DNA from: a bacterium
GTDB taxonomy: Bacteria; Auribacterota; Auribacteria; Auribacterales; Auribacteraceae
Assembly: GCA_024233545.1 (NCBI GenBank)
Contig: JACKPL010000009.1
Location: 1-64,000, forward strand
Reading direction: 5' to 3'
Length of the DNA stretch: 64,000 nt
How positions within the stretch are numbered: position 1 is the stretch's first letter; every line of letters starts with the position of its first letter. Made by a program: the position numbers and the translations under genes. The notes beneath the pieces were generated by a model. The model had not been told where the DNA came from. It ran no database searches and worked only from the letters and a program-made list of their open reading frames with translations. Shown one piece after another: positions 8,883-17,937 of this stretch.

Positions 8883-9662
8883 ATGCATCGTTTATTTATA
8901 TATGGATATATAGGTATTTTACTCAGTATTATTCATCAAGCATCAGCGGCAGATTCGTACACACGGTTTTTATTAAACGAACTTGATAACTGCGCTCAAA
9001 AAATCTCATCGGCGCTTCCAATTACCTTTCAATCTGAAACGTATTTCATGAGCCATTGGATAGATGAGGGTTCTAACGTTGCGCCTCATGGATTGAACAT
9101 ACACCAATTTTACCGCGGTTATTTTACCGTTGATGCGTTCTCGGTAGGATATGAATATTTTCAAGCTGATTTTGAACATGCTCACCCACACACGCTCGAG
9201 CGAGGGCATACGTTTTTTTCTGAATTCAGCGTTGGAAAAATAACGCTCGTTCCCTTATGGACATACATAGATATCCCTCATGAATATGGCGACGACTCAG
9301 GTGAATTGGGTTTAGCGGTTTCCTTTGATATCCCGCTCAACCCTTCTTTTATGTTTAATTACGATTATGACGAAGTAAAAGGTTTTTATTTTGAATGGAG
9401 CATTTCCCATGAATTCTCAATTGAAAAAAATGGGTGTGCGCTTGTTTACTTAACACCTTCAGCAACAATGGGATTAGATGCTGATAAAGCATCTGAAAAT
9501 GTAACGTTCACGCATATTGATTTCGGCTTGGATGCCACTGTACCTTTCTATCGCTCTATCATGGTTAGCGGGTTTATTCACTTCACAAAAGGGTTGCGCC
9601 CTTCCGAAGGGTTTGAATCTGTCGTACCATGGGGCGGATTTGCGTTGTCCTTGGAATTGTGA
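8883..9662 (+). CDS. Secreted or outer-membrane protein of unknown function
   Basis: 259 residues starting with a signal peptide (hydrophobic YGYIGILLSIIHQASA, probable cleavage after ASA near residue 22). The mature part is rich in aromatic residues and alternating short hydrophobic strands (YRGYFTVDAFSVGYEYFQ, KITLVPLWTYIDI, VPFYRSIMVSGFIHF) and ends in ALSLEL, which suggests a small beta-barrel with a C-terminal strand. I do not recognise a family. Expression may vary through the A7-G9 tract in front of the start codon. Confidence 0.65.
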   Translation: MHRLFIYGYIGILLSIIHQASAADSYTRFLLNELDNCAQKISSALPITFQSETYFMSHWIDEGSNVAPHGLNIHQFYRGYFTVDAFSVGYEYFQADFEHAHPHTLERGHTFFSEFSVGKITLVPLWTYIDIPHEYGDDSGELGLAVSFDIPLNPSFMFNYDYDEVKGFYFEWSISHEFSIEKNGCALVYLTPSATMGLDADKASENVTFTHIDFGLDATVPFYRSIMVSGFIHFTKGLRPSEGFESVVPWGGFALSLEL

Positions 9663-9722
9663 GTTCATATCATTCGGATAAAATCTAAGAGTAAATGTAT
9701 TTTTAGGATGATTTTTTGCCAT

Positions 9723-10460
9723 TCAGTAGGTAGGAATATTTCGTTTTTCAAATATGCGCCTGATTTTTTTCATCACATCAGCCGACGGCGTTTCAACACC
9801 ATGCAGTACGTAGGTATCGCCGACTAACTGCCATTTAAACTCGCCCATGGAATGATAAGGCAGAAGCTCAACTTTCTCGACATTCGGCATATCGCCGATA
9901 AAATCAGCTAACTGCCGAGCCGATGCCGTATCGTCGGTATACCCGGGAAGAATTACATACCGAATCCATGTCGGTTTATTGATCTCGCACAGATACCGCG
10001 CCATCGCAAGTGTCTTCTGATTCGATGCACCGGTAATCCGTTTGAAAACAGCATCGTTCATACTTTTGATATCAAGCAATATAAGATCGGTGCAGTCGAG
10101 CAATTCCCGAATCGCCGGATCGTCTATTGAAGCAAAGCCGGAAGTATCGAGCGCAGTGTGTATAGAATGTTCTTTGCACTTTTTAAATAATTCTGTTAAG
10201 AAAACCGCATGAATTGTCGGTTCGCCGCCGGTTGCTGTTACACCGCCGTTCGACGCGGCAAAATAGGGCATATAACTTTTTATTTCTTGAAAAAGCCCGT
10301 CAACAGTAACTTCTCTGCCCGCCTGACTATCCCACGTATCTCTGTTGTGGCAGTATATGCACTTGAGAAGGCATCCTTGAAAAAAAATTACATAGCGAAT
10401 ACCGGGACCGTCTACTGTTCCAAATGTTTCGATTGAATGAATGCGAGCAACAGCCGCCAT
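9723..10460 (-). CDS. pflA: Pyruvate formate-lyase activating enzyme
   Basis: Radical SAM enzyme that uses a 4Fe-4S cluster and S-adenosylmethionine to install the glycyl radical on PflB. IHSIETFGTVDGPGIRYVIF is the family's N-terminal signature, and the cluster ligands are C30, C34 and C37 (GCLLKCIYC). GGVTATGGEP carries the SAM-binding GGE motif. The ATG at 10460 gives a 245-residue protein of normal size and leaves 10 bases after the pflB stop. An in-frame start further upstream would overlap pflB and add 15 unlike residues. It is co-transcribed and probably translationally coupled to pflB. Confidence 0.95.
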   Translation of the reverse strand: MAAVARIHSIETFGTVDGPGIRYVIFFQGCLLKCIYCHNRDTWDSQAGREVTVDGLFQEIKSYMPYFAASNGGVTATGGEPTIHAVFLTELFKKCKEHSIHTALDTSGFASIDDPAIRELLDCTDLILLDIKSMNDAVFKRITGASNQKTLAMARYLCEINKPTWIRYVILPGYTDDTASARQLADFIGDMPNVEKVELLPYHSMGEFKWQLVGDTYVLHGVETPSADVMKKIRRIFEKRNIPTY

Positions 10461-10470
10461 ATTCCGCACT

Positions 10471-12744
10471 CTATATTCGCGTATGGAACGTTCGGGAAAT
10501 AACATCCATTTGCTGAGCTTTGGTCAGCTTAATAAAATTGACTGCATACCCCGATACGCGAATCGTCAATTGCGGATATCGTTCGGGATGAGAAATTGCG
10601 TCAAGCAGTGTATCACGGTCCAGCACGTTTACATTGATATGATGCCCATTCTGCTGAAAATAAACATCAATCATTGATTTTAGGTTGCGTATCTTGCTCG
10701 CTTGATCTTTTCCCAGCGTATTCGGGTCAACGGAGAATGTGTACGATATTCCGTCCAGCGCATATTCGTACGGCAGTTTTGCAAGCGACTCAAGCGATGC
10801 AAGAGCTCCTTTGCGGTCTCTGCCGTGCATAGGGTTAGCGCCCGGCGCAAACGGTTCTCCGTACTTTCTTCCATCCGGTGTATTGCCGGTTTTTTGTCCG
10901 TATACGACGTTTGATGTTATGGTAAGAATTGATTGTGTGGGAGTTGCATTGCGGTATGTTTTGTTTTTCGCAACTTTTTTCATGAACTGTTTTACTAAAT
11001 CTTTAGCTATTTCATCAACGCGGTCATCGTTATTGCCGAATGTCGGATAATCCCCTTCGGTCTCAAAATCGACAACCAATCCATGTTCATTTTTGATAGC
11101 TTTAACTTTAGCATACTTGATTGCCGACAATGAATCGGCACAGACTGACAATCCGGCAATTCCGCATGCCATGGTACGCATGACATTTTGGTCGTGCAGT
11201 GCCATCTGAAGGCTTTCATAACAATATTTATCATGCATGTAATGAATAACGTTGAGCGCATTGACATATTGAGTAGTCAGCCAATCGAGAAACCGGTCGA
11301 ACTTTTCCATCACTTCTTCATAATCGAGATATTCAGATGTAATCGGCTGGAATTGAGGGCCGACTTGAACGCCTTTCACTTCATCCCTACCGCCGTTGAT
11401 TGCATACAATAACGCTTTGGCAAGATTACAGCGCGCGCCGAAAAACTGCATCTGTTTGCCGATTTTCATAGCGGAAACACAACAGGCGATACCGTAATCG
11501 TCGCCCCAAAAAGTATGCATTAAATCGTCGTTTTCATATTGGATAGAGCTCGTATCAACCGATACTTTACAACAAAATTCTTTAAAATTTTCCGGCAGGT
11601 TTTTCGACCATAACACAGTCAAGTTCGGTTCGGGAGACGGACCGAGTGTATATAATGTATTCAAGATACGAAAAGACGTTTTCGTAACCATCGTCCTGCC
11701 GTCTAACCCCATGCCGCCGATAACTTCCGTAACCCATGTCGGATCGCCGGAAAACAGTTCGTTATAGTCTGGTGTACGTAAGAACTTGACCATTCTGAGT
11801 TTCATGACAAAATGATCGATCAGTTCCTGTGCCTGCGATTCAGTAAGAAGACCGCTTTTTATATCGCGCTCAATATAAATATCGAGAAAGGTAGATATCC
11901 TTCCGATACTCATTGCCGCACCGTTTTGCTGTTTTACCGCTCCTAAATAGGCGAAATAGAGCCATTGAACCGCTTGGCGGGCATTCTGCACAGGCCCGGA
12001 AATATCGAATCCATAACTCTGCGCCATGATTTTCAGTTCTTCCAATGCTTTAATTTGTTCGCTGATTTCTTCGCGCAACTGGATGGTCGGTTCGTCAAGA
12101 ATCGTATTTTCAAGCGACAATTTCTGGTCGTTTTTATCGGCAATCAACCGGTCAACACCGTACAAAGCAACACGCCGGTAGTCGCCTATGATGCGCCCGC
12201 GCCCGTATGCATCCGGCAAACCGGTAATAATGCCGGCATTGCGCGCTTCGCGAATCTCTTCGGTATAGACGTCAAATACGCCGTCATTGTGCGTTTTACG
12301 GTATTTATAAAAAATTTCTTTTACTTTTTCGTCAAGGGTATATCCATACGCCTCGCAGGATTTTTCTACCATTCTGATTCCGCCATACGGCATGATAGCG
12401 CGTTTCAGCGGCGCATCAGTCTGCAAACCGACAATTTCTTCTAATTCTCTATTGATATATCCCGGGTTATGAGAACATACTCCCGATATGGTTTCGGTAT
12501 CAATATCGAGAGTTCCGCCTTTTTCATGTTCTTTTTTAAACAACTCGCGGACGATGTCCCATAATTTTTCCGTTTTCTTTGTTGCTCCAGCTAAAAACGA
12601 ATCATCTCCGGTATACGGTGTATAGTTAAGCTGTATAAATTCCCTGACGTTGATCTCATTATTCCATTTTCCCGTCTTGAACGGTTCAAGCGCCTTTCGC
12701 ATATTTTTCGACTTCGCTTTTACTTCTACAGCGGTCTCGTACAT
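10471..12744 (-). CDS. pflB: Formate C-acetyltransferase (pyruvate formate-lyase)
   Basis: Glycyl radical enzyme converting pyruvate and CoA to acetyl-CoA and formate, central to mixed-acid fermentation. The 757-residue product has the active-site cysteine pair C421-C422 (GIACCVSAM) and the radical loop RVSGYAV with G732, 25 residues from the end, as in Escherichia coli PflB. The start at 12744 (MYETAVEV) has AGAGGAG 7 bases upstream; the frame continues upstream to 12852 but with non-homologous residues. It is the first gene of a two-gene operon with pflA. Being intact, the enzyme implies anaerobic growth and formate production. Confidence 0.97.
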   Translation of the reverse strand: MYETAVEVKAKSKNMRKALEPFKTGKWNNEINVREFIQLNYTPYTGDDSFLAGATKKTEKLWDIVRELFKKEHEKGGTLDIDTETISGVCSHNPGYINRELEEIVGLQTDAPLKRAIMPYGGIRMVEKSCEAYGYTLDEKVKEIFYKYRKTHNDGVFDVYTEEIREARNAGIITGLPDAYGRGRIIGDYRRVALYGVDRLIADKNDQKLSLENTILDEPTIQLREEISEQIKALEELKIMAQSYGFDISGPVQNARQAVQWLYFAYLGAVKQQNGAAMSIGRISTFLDIYIERDIKSGLLTESQAQELIDHFVMKLRMVKFLRTPDYNELFSGDPTWVTEVIGGMGLDGRTMVTKTSFRILNTLYTLGPSPEPNLTVLWSKNLPENFKEFCCKVSVDTSSIQYENDDLMHTFWGDDYGIACCVSAMKIGKQMQFFGARCNLAKALLYAINGGRDEVKGVQVGPQFQPITSEYLDYEEVMEKFDRFLDWLTTQYVNALNVIHYMHDKYCYESLQMALHDQNVMRTMACGIAGLSVCADSLSAIKYAKVKAIKNEHGLVVDFETEGDYPTFGNNDDRVDEIAKDLVKQFMKKVAKNKTYRNATPTQSILTITSNVVYGQKTGNTPDGRKYGEPFAPGANPMHGRDRKGALASLESLAKLPYEYALDGISYTFSVDPNTLGKDQASKIRNLKSMIDVYFQQNGHHINVNVLDRDTLLDAISHPERYPQLTIRVSGYAVNFIKLTKAQQMDVISRTFHTRI

Positions 12745-12963
12745 AGGATTTCTCCTCTTTTTGTGAACATACTTATATTTATTATCGGAATATACTGCCA
12801 GAAAACGAAATTTTTTTCCATATTTTATTTTCTTTTTTGAGCAAAATATCACATCTGAACCGAAATATTACTGCTAATTCCTCATGAAATGGGCAAACAG
12901 GCAATAAGCACGTAACTTGTTTAATACCAACACATACGCATTTTATTGAAACAAAAAATAAAA

Positions 12964-13010
12964 ACCGCCGCACCGGCTTCCCCTTTATAAAGGGCATCCG
13001 GTGCGGCGGT
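12964..13010 (-). terminator. Rho-independent terminator of the LamG protein gene
   Basis: A 13-bp perfect stem (12964-12976 with 12998-13010) encloses a second small palindrome, CCCTTTATAAAGGG. Read on the minus strand the stem is followed by a T-rich tract, as expected 50 bases after the stop codon at 13061. Confidence 0.85.
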
Positions 13011-13060
13011 GAGGAAATGAATGTATCCGTTTTCCGAGGGCTTCGGACACAATGCCGGCT

Positions 13061-16000
13061 TTATTCTTCCACGGGCTTAAACGCTCTGATATTATCGATT
13101 TTAACTGCGCCCGACTCGACAAAATTAACTACAGTCTGCAAGAATAAAATGTTTACCTTTTCAACTTTCGAATAATCCGGCGTTGCCCACCACGACTCAT
13201 TATAGGTTAAGTCATTGATAGAAAACGAATATTTTACCCATCCCCGGTCAGCTTTCGGTATCGCCACAAGGTGAGCGTTAGGTACACGAAACGATTTGAC
13301 GGTGCCGGTTTGATTGCATACAGCAATGATTTCAACCGCAATAACGCTTTGCACATCATTCGCCAACGTGGAAAGAATATCGAACTGGATGGTGCCGCCG
13401 GCTAAATCCTTGCGCGGGTTCCATGCATAACTTTTCGCCATCCCGAACGACGCCCACGCCGGAGGCACATTGCCGGCAGGCGAATTGAAATTGATCTGAA
13501 GCCATTTATTTGATGCATCACCAAGAATGACCTGCGATGTTTTTTCTAAACCGAACACATAATAGCCGGGCACCAAATTGGGATCGGTATTTACCGGATA
13601 AGTTTCGAACGTATCTTCGAATACCAGTTCAAGAAGATCGTTAGGATTCGTATTGTATACTAATACTTCATCGTAATCGCTAATGCCGTCGCCGTCGGTA
13701 TCGATTGATGTGGGGTCGGTATAATAGACAAACACTTCTTCGCCATCCTGCAATCCGTCGCCGTCGGTATCGGGATTGAGTTTGCTGGTGTTGATTGCAC
13801 CTATTCCGGGGATACCGAGGTCTTCGTCATCATCAACCAGCAAATCGTTATCGGTATCTTTGCCGCGCCGCACTATTAACCCTTGAGTCACTGAATTATA
13901 ATACGCATTTATTTGAGATTGCGTAACACCCGCACCGCCGTTCCAAAGCATTTCGACTTCTTCTTCTGTCAAGGCACGGTTATAGATTCTGACTTCGTCG
14001 AGATATCCGTTGAAGTTATACGCAGTATAAGGAAGCCATGCGCCGACCTGAATATTTTTTCCGAACGCATCACCGATCGGTTGTCCGGTTGTCTGGCTGT
14101 TCAATCTATTTATGCCGTCGATAAACTCGACCATATAATACCCGTTATAACTGCCGACATAGAGATGCCACTGGCCCTCGACAAAAAAGTTATTCTCGCC
14201 GCGAAGGTTGGAATCGACAAGAATACCACTGTAGTTTTGATCCCACAGCTCGAAGTAATGGGTACCGGTTACCCATCCCGATGCAGGGCCGCCCCACCAT
14301 TCAGCGGCATTGATGAATTTGTAATTTCTCAATCCGCCGCCGGTATCGTATAAATCATCGGATTTGAACCACAACGCCACGGTAAAGTTTTTGAGCCCGG
14401 CAACAGGATTGGCAGTGGACTGCAGATATCCCTGCGATGCGCCGGTAAACCGGAATGCGCCGCCGACTTTCCCTCCGCTTGCCGGATACGCCTGAGAAAG
14501 GTTGACAATCGATGCGTCATAAATTTTGCCGCTGTTATCGTAGACTGTAAGCGCTCCTGTATTGTAGTCGCCCTCATCAAACGAGTAATACATTACCAGC
14601 CCGTCTCGGTTCAGGTTGATTCCGAACGGGTAATTCGAGGAATCTTCAGAAGTTAACGCTTGAGCGCTTACTTCACTTACCACCGCTCGTATTTTATAGT
14701 TTGACGATTCCAGCGCCGATTCATCAAACGTAAGCGTGTGAGTAACTTGCCTATCAGAATTATCTACATTGACAGTGATGCCTTGCGCCAATGGCGTCTG
14801 AGTGGCGAAATTATCAGCGCTTACATATACATCAAGCAGTAGATTATCGGTATCATTGTCATAGACCGCAATGTCGACATTGATCGTCTCATCAAGGATA
14901 TACAAATTGCCCCCGTTCGGCGTGACGATCTCGCACATCGGCGCTTTTGCCGCCGAACCCGACGGCGTTACTGCCGTAGGAATAAGATTCTTGTACGATT
15001 CTTGCGCATCAAGCTCATAAAAATGCACTGCCGTTCCGATAAATGCGGGGTTTAGCGTATAGTATGAAGCATGAGTATTGGCATATGCAATCTCAACTCG
15101 TTTGGCCATAATTTCAAGGCGTTTGTTGCCCAATGTCCAAAACGATACCGCCGAGCCTACACTACTGTCTGTCTCGAGGGCTACGTAGACCGAGTCGTTA
15201 TAGCCTGACGTTTGTGCATACTGAAGTTCTTCTGCGCAAAGTTGCGGCGTCGCAGGGCCGGTGGAATAATTCATAACCACAACGTAATCGGTGAGGTCTT
15301 GTACTTTTTGATACCCTTCTTTAGAATCAACCAGCGGAATACCATTTGCCGAATCATACCAGTAAGCAATCGCCGCACCGAACTTTAGGCGTTTGGTCAA
15401 CAGCGCATTTCGGTTATTGACCTCAGCGGCATATGCGGTAAGGTTTTCGATATAGTCATGCCATATTTCTGATTTATGGTCTTCCCACAATGGAAGAGGC
15501 ACCTCTGAAGCATTGATGAACGATTGAGTCAAACCATGGGGTTCTACGTCGAGCAGAATACCATCAAATTGTTCTTCTGCTCGAGCTTGCTCGTTGTATA
15601 AATATGCGGCATTGATATGGTCTTTCGCATCTTGCGGGAACTCGCCGTAATCTGTTCCGCTTGGATAGGTATCGTCTCCGCCGCCGTTGAGCGCCCATTC
15701 CGGCGTGCCGGCAAGGTAGTGTACTTCTATACCGCGGCTGTGAGCATCAGCGATGAAATCCCGTATTTTCGCCACCGCCGTGGACTGTGTAATCGGCTGA
15801 GGCAGAATTTCAGTTCCGTTCGTAAAAGCAATAAATATCGTATCGATTTTGTTTTCCGGTTTGCCGTGCGGAGCGGCAAGAAAACTGAAAAATTCTTCGC
15901 GGGCATTTTCATGGAGGGGATTATTGTCGGCATTAACGATATTGAGCGTTTCGTCCCATACAAATAAAGCACGTTTATTTTGCGCTTGAATTTCTACATT

Positions 16001-16519
16001 ATGATAATAAGGAATGGCAAGCGGATTCATTTGCTCATTATCGCCGCCGCCATAAACCGCGGCCGCGAACTGCGCATAATTTGCCGCAGTCAACCACATG
16101 TTTGCGTCGCTCAGTTTGAATGTCCATGTTACCCTTAAACCGGTTTGCGGAACGGTGATAGCCTGCGCAGTTGCAGAACCGGCAAGAAAATACTGGTACG
16201 TTCCCGGATTGAACGTTTCGTTCCAATGAAGGACATACGCGGAATCGCGGCAGAATGATTTAACAACGCCGTCGTTCCATCGGCGCAACCCGATTTCTGT
16301 GCCGTCTGCTCCGTTGACTAACTTCAATTCGACGGAACTGATTGAAGTGCTGTAATAATCTGCCGTCACTGTGTATTGATAGGCATTTCCAGCCCTCAGT
16401 ACATCAATTTGATGCACAATCATGTTAGCCGGAGCAGTACCAGCACTTGCACAATTCGGAAGAAACAATACTCGCAATGCAAGGAGTATAAAACTTACTT
16501 TCCATAGCGAACTGTTCAT
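13061..16519 (-). CDS. Large secreted multidomain protein (GH-like barrel, LamG, thrombospondin-3 repeats)
   Basis: 1152 residues with a signal peptide ending near residue 26 (FLPNCASAG). Residues ~170-515 look like a TIM barrel: FDGILLDVEPH (318-328) resembles the DxxDxDxE strand of GH18-type hydrolases and DYVVVMNY (411-418) resembles a later core strand. Then come a beta-rich domain (~525-630), a LamG/concanavalin-like domain (~636-855, ending DEVRIYNRAL), calcium-binding thrombospondin type 3 repeats (~887-960, repeated DTDGDG) and a C-terminal carbohydrate-binding-like domain (~965-1150). It probably binds and perhaps cleaves an extracellular polysaccharide. No PEP-CTERM or type IX tail is seen. 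Catalysis is inferred only from the D324/E326 motif. It has its own terminator. Confidence 0.8.
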   Translation of the reverse strand: MNSSLWKVSFILLALRVLFLPNCASAGTAPANMIVHQIDVLRAGNAYQYTVTADYYSTSISSVELKLVNGADGTEIGLRRWNDGVVKSFCRDSAYVLHWNETFNPGTYQYFLAGSATAQAITVPQTGLRVTWTFKLSDANMWLTAANYAQFAAAVYGGGDNEQMNPLAIPYYHNVEIQAQNKRALFVWDETLNIVNADNNPLHENAREEFFSFLAAPHGKPENKIDTIFIAFTNGTEILPQPITQSTAVAKIRDFIADAHSRGIEVHYLAGTPEWALNGGGDDTYPSGTDYGEFPQDAKDHINAAYLYNEQARAEEQFDGILLDVEPHGLTQSFINASEVPLPLWEDHKSEIWHDYIENLTAYAAEVNNRNALLTKRLKFGAAIAYWYDSANGIPLVDSKEGYQKVQDLTDYVVVMNYSTGPATPQLCAEELQYAQTSGYNDSVYVALETDSSVGSAVSFWTLGNKRLEIMAKRVEIAYANTHASYYTLNPAFIGTAVHFYELDAQESYKNLIPTAVTPSGSAAKAPMCEIVTPNGGNLYILDETINVDIAVYDNDTDNLLLDVYVSADNFATQTPLAQGITVNVDNSDRQVTHTLTFDESALESSNYKIRAVVSEVSAQALTSEDSSNYPFGINLNRDGLVMYYSFDEGDYNTGALTVYDNSGKIYDASIVNLSQAYPASGGKVGGAFRFTGASQGYLQSTANPVAGLKNFTVALWFKSDDLYDTGGGLRNYKFINAAEWWGGPASGWVTGTHYFELWDQNYSGILVDSNLRGENNFFVEGQWHLYVGSYNGYYMVEFIDGINRLNSQTTGQPIGDAFGKNIQVGAWLPYTAYNFNGYLDEVRIYNRALTEEEVEMLWNGGAGVTQSQINAYYNSVTQGLIVRRGKDTDNDLLVDDDEDLGIPGIGAINTSKLNPDTDGDGLQDGEEVFVYYTDPTSIDTDGDGISDYDEVLVYNTNPNDLLELVFEDTFETYPVNTDPNLVPGYYVFGLEKTSQVILGDASNKWLQINFNSPAGNVPPAWASFGMAKSYAWNPRKDLAGGTIQFDILSTLANDVQSVIAVEIIAVCNQTGTVKSFRVPNAHLVAIPKADRGWVKYSFSINDLTYNESWWATPDYSKVEKVNILFLQTVVNFVESGAVKIDNIRAFKPVEE

Positions 16520-16867
16520 AAAAGGTCCTTTCTGTATGATTTTGTACTATCTGAAATACAATGTGAGATCAAAGGGATGCATTGGGATGATTAAAACACC
16601 TGCTCAACGCCTCCAACACGTGCTTTAAAATAAAAATAGTTCTTTTGCCATTGTTTGACAAATGCTAAAAGGGAAAGTTCCCTAAATAGTGTAAAAAACT
16701 TCATATTCAGGATGATAATATCATAAAACCTTCAGTGAAAGCAAAGAGAATAATCCGGAAAGCCGGATTTTGATTTGATGATTTGCAAAATTTATGCAAA
16801 ACTATATACCGATCCCCTTTAAAGTTAAGAGAGCATTTTTTTATATAAATTTGAGAAGGAAGAATAA
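16520..16867. other. Intergenic region between LamG protein and Fic remnant
   Basis: 348 bases, increasingly AT-rich to the right, containing the promoter region of the leftward LamG gene and a GAGAAGGAAG ribosome binding site before 16868. Nothing else was recognised. Confidence 0.5.
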
Positions 16868-17185
16868 ATGAATCTCAAAGATTTCAAAGCCGGCATTTAT
16901 ATACAGCAATACAAATATAAAAGTTTTTCTCCTGCAGAAATAAATCATACTTGGGTTTGGACAGAACCTTCCATAAATACTCTTTTAGAAAGAGCACCCC
17001 AAACACTCGGCGAATTAAACGGCTTATCTTCCATTGTTCCTGATATCGATCTATTTATTCAGATGCATATTATGAAAGAAACGAATAAATCGAGCAGGAT
17101 TGAAGGGACAAAAACGAGTATTGACGAAAATCTGATGAAGAAAGAAGAGGTAGCTCCGAAAAAAAAGACGACTGGCAAGAGGTAA
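16868..17185 (+). pseudogene. Fic-family protein, N-terminal fragment
   Basis: MNLKDFKAGIYIQQYKYKSF and the later segment HIMKETNKSSRIEGTKTS match the N-terminal domain of Fic/DOC AMP-transferases, including the S/T-x-x-x-E-(G/N) type inhibitory helix (SSRIEG). The frame is lost in an eight-A run (17159-17166): the other frame reads DDWQEV, the family's next segment. Directly after DDWQEV the sequence jumps to NGRIGRLL, so the central catalytic domain, including HPFxDG, has been deleted. The gene cannot make an active Fic enzyme. Confidence 0.8.
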
Positions 17186-17666
17186 TGGCAGAATCGGCAG
17201 GCTTTTAATTACCGTATATCTTGTCAGCAATGGATTGTTGAATAAACCTTCATTGTATTTATCCGATTTCTTCGAAAAAAACAGAGCGTCTTATTACGAC
17301 GCATTATCGCGAGTACGAGAATCAAACGACCTTATTCACTGGATAAAGTTTTTTCTTAATGCTGTAATTGTCACGGCATCAAAAGGAAAAGAAACATTTA
17401 ACGACATTTTTAAATTAAAAAATATTGTCGATAACAAAATTATTACATTAAACCGGCGTGCTCCAAACGCACAAAAATTGATGATATTACTTTATCGAAA
17501 ACCGGTTGTTAATTGTAATGATGTAGAAAAATGTTTGAATATTTCGAAAACCTCGGCAAACAAGTTAATAAAAGTTTTTGTTGAACAAGAAATTTTAAAA
17601 GAACTGACCGGAAATATCAGGTATAGATATTTTATTTTTAAAGATTATTTTAATCTTTTTATATGA
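17184..17666 (+). pseudogene. Fic-family protein, C-terminal fragment
   Basis: The frame starting at 17184 reads NGRIGRLLITVYLVSNGLLN, the end of the Fic motif, followed by PSLYLSDFFEKNR and a C-terminal winged-helix region (DVEKCLNISKTSANKLIKVFVEQEI). This matches the second half of large Fic proteins. It lies 0 bases from the N-terminal fragment in a different frame; roughly 100 residues are missing at the junction (17182-17186). A short product from the ATG-like start at 17235 would carry only the helix-turn-helix part. Confidence 0.8.
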
Positions 17667-17730
17667 TAGTAAAGTTGACTTAGAAAAAGCTAAGTAAACT
17701 TTAGAGCCAAAAAATTTACTTAGGTATCCT

Positions 17731-17762
17731 TAAGGCAACTTTTGCCCCCGAAAGTTGCCTTA
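17731..17762. repeat. 12-bp perfect inverted repeat (hairpin)
   Basis: TAAGGCAACTTT (17731-17742) and AAAGTTGCCTTA (17751-17762) flank an 8-base loop. No T tract follows on either strand, so a simple intrinsic terminator is not supported. It lies between the Fic remnant and an AT-rich unknown gene and could be an insertion scar or a protein-binding site. Confidence 0.5.
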
Positions 17763-17937
17763 GCGGGTGAGGCAAACTGTTAGATTGAGAACTTAATTTT
17801 GTAATATCTTGAGATAATGCAAGATATGTCAATTGCTTCCCGTGCTGTAACCCTCCTCGTGCTGTACCATATACAGAACTTTTAAAACAGTTTTTCTTAT
17901 GAAATAATTCAATATACATAGTCACAATATAGTACCT

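Noticed and set aside
11965..12444. 159-residue frame opposite pflB
   Set aside because: Antisense to a fully conserved enzyme; no ribosome binding site.
17716..17925. 69-residue leftward frame
   Set aside because: Overlaps a hairpin, no ribosome binding site and no similarity that I can see.
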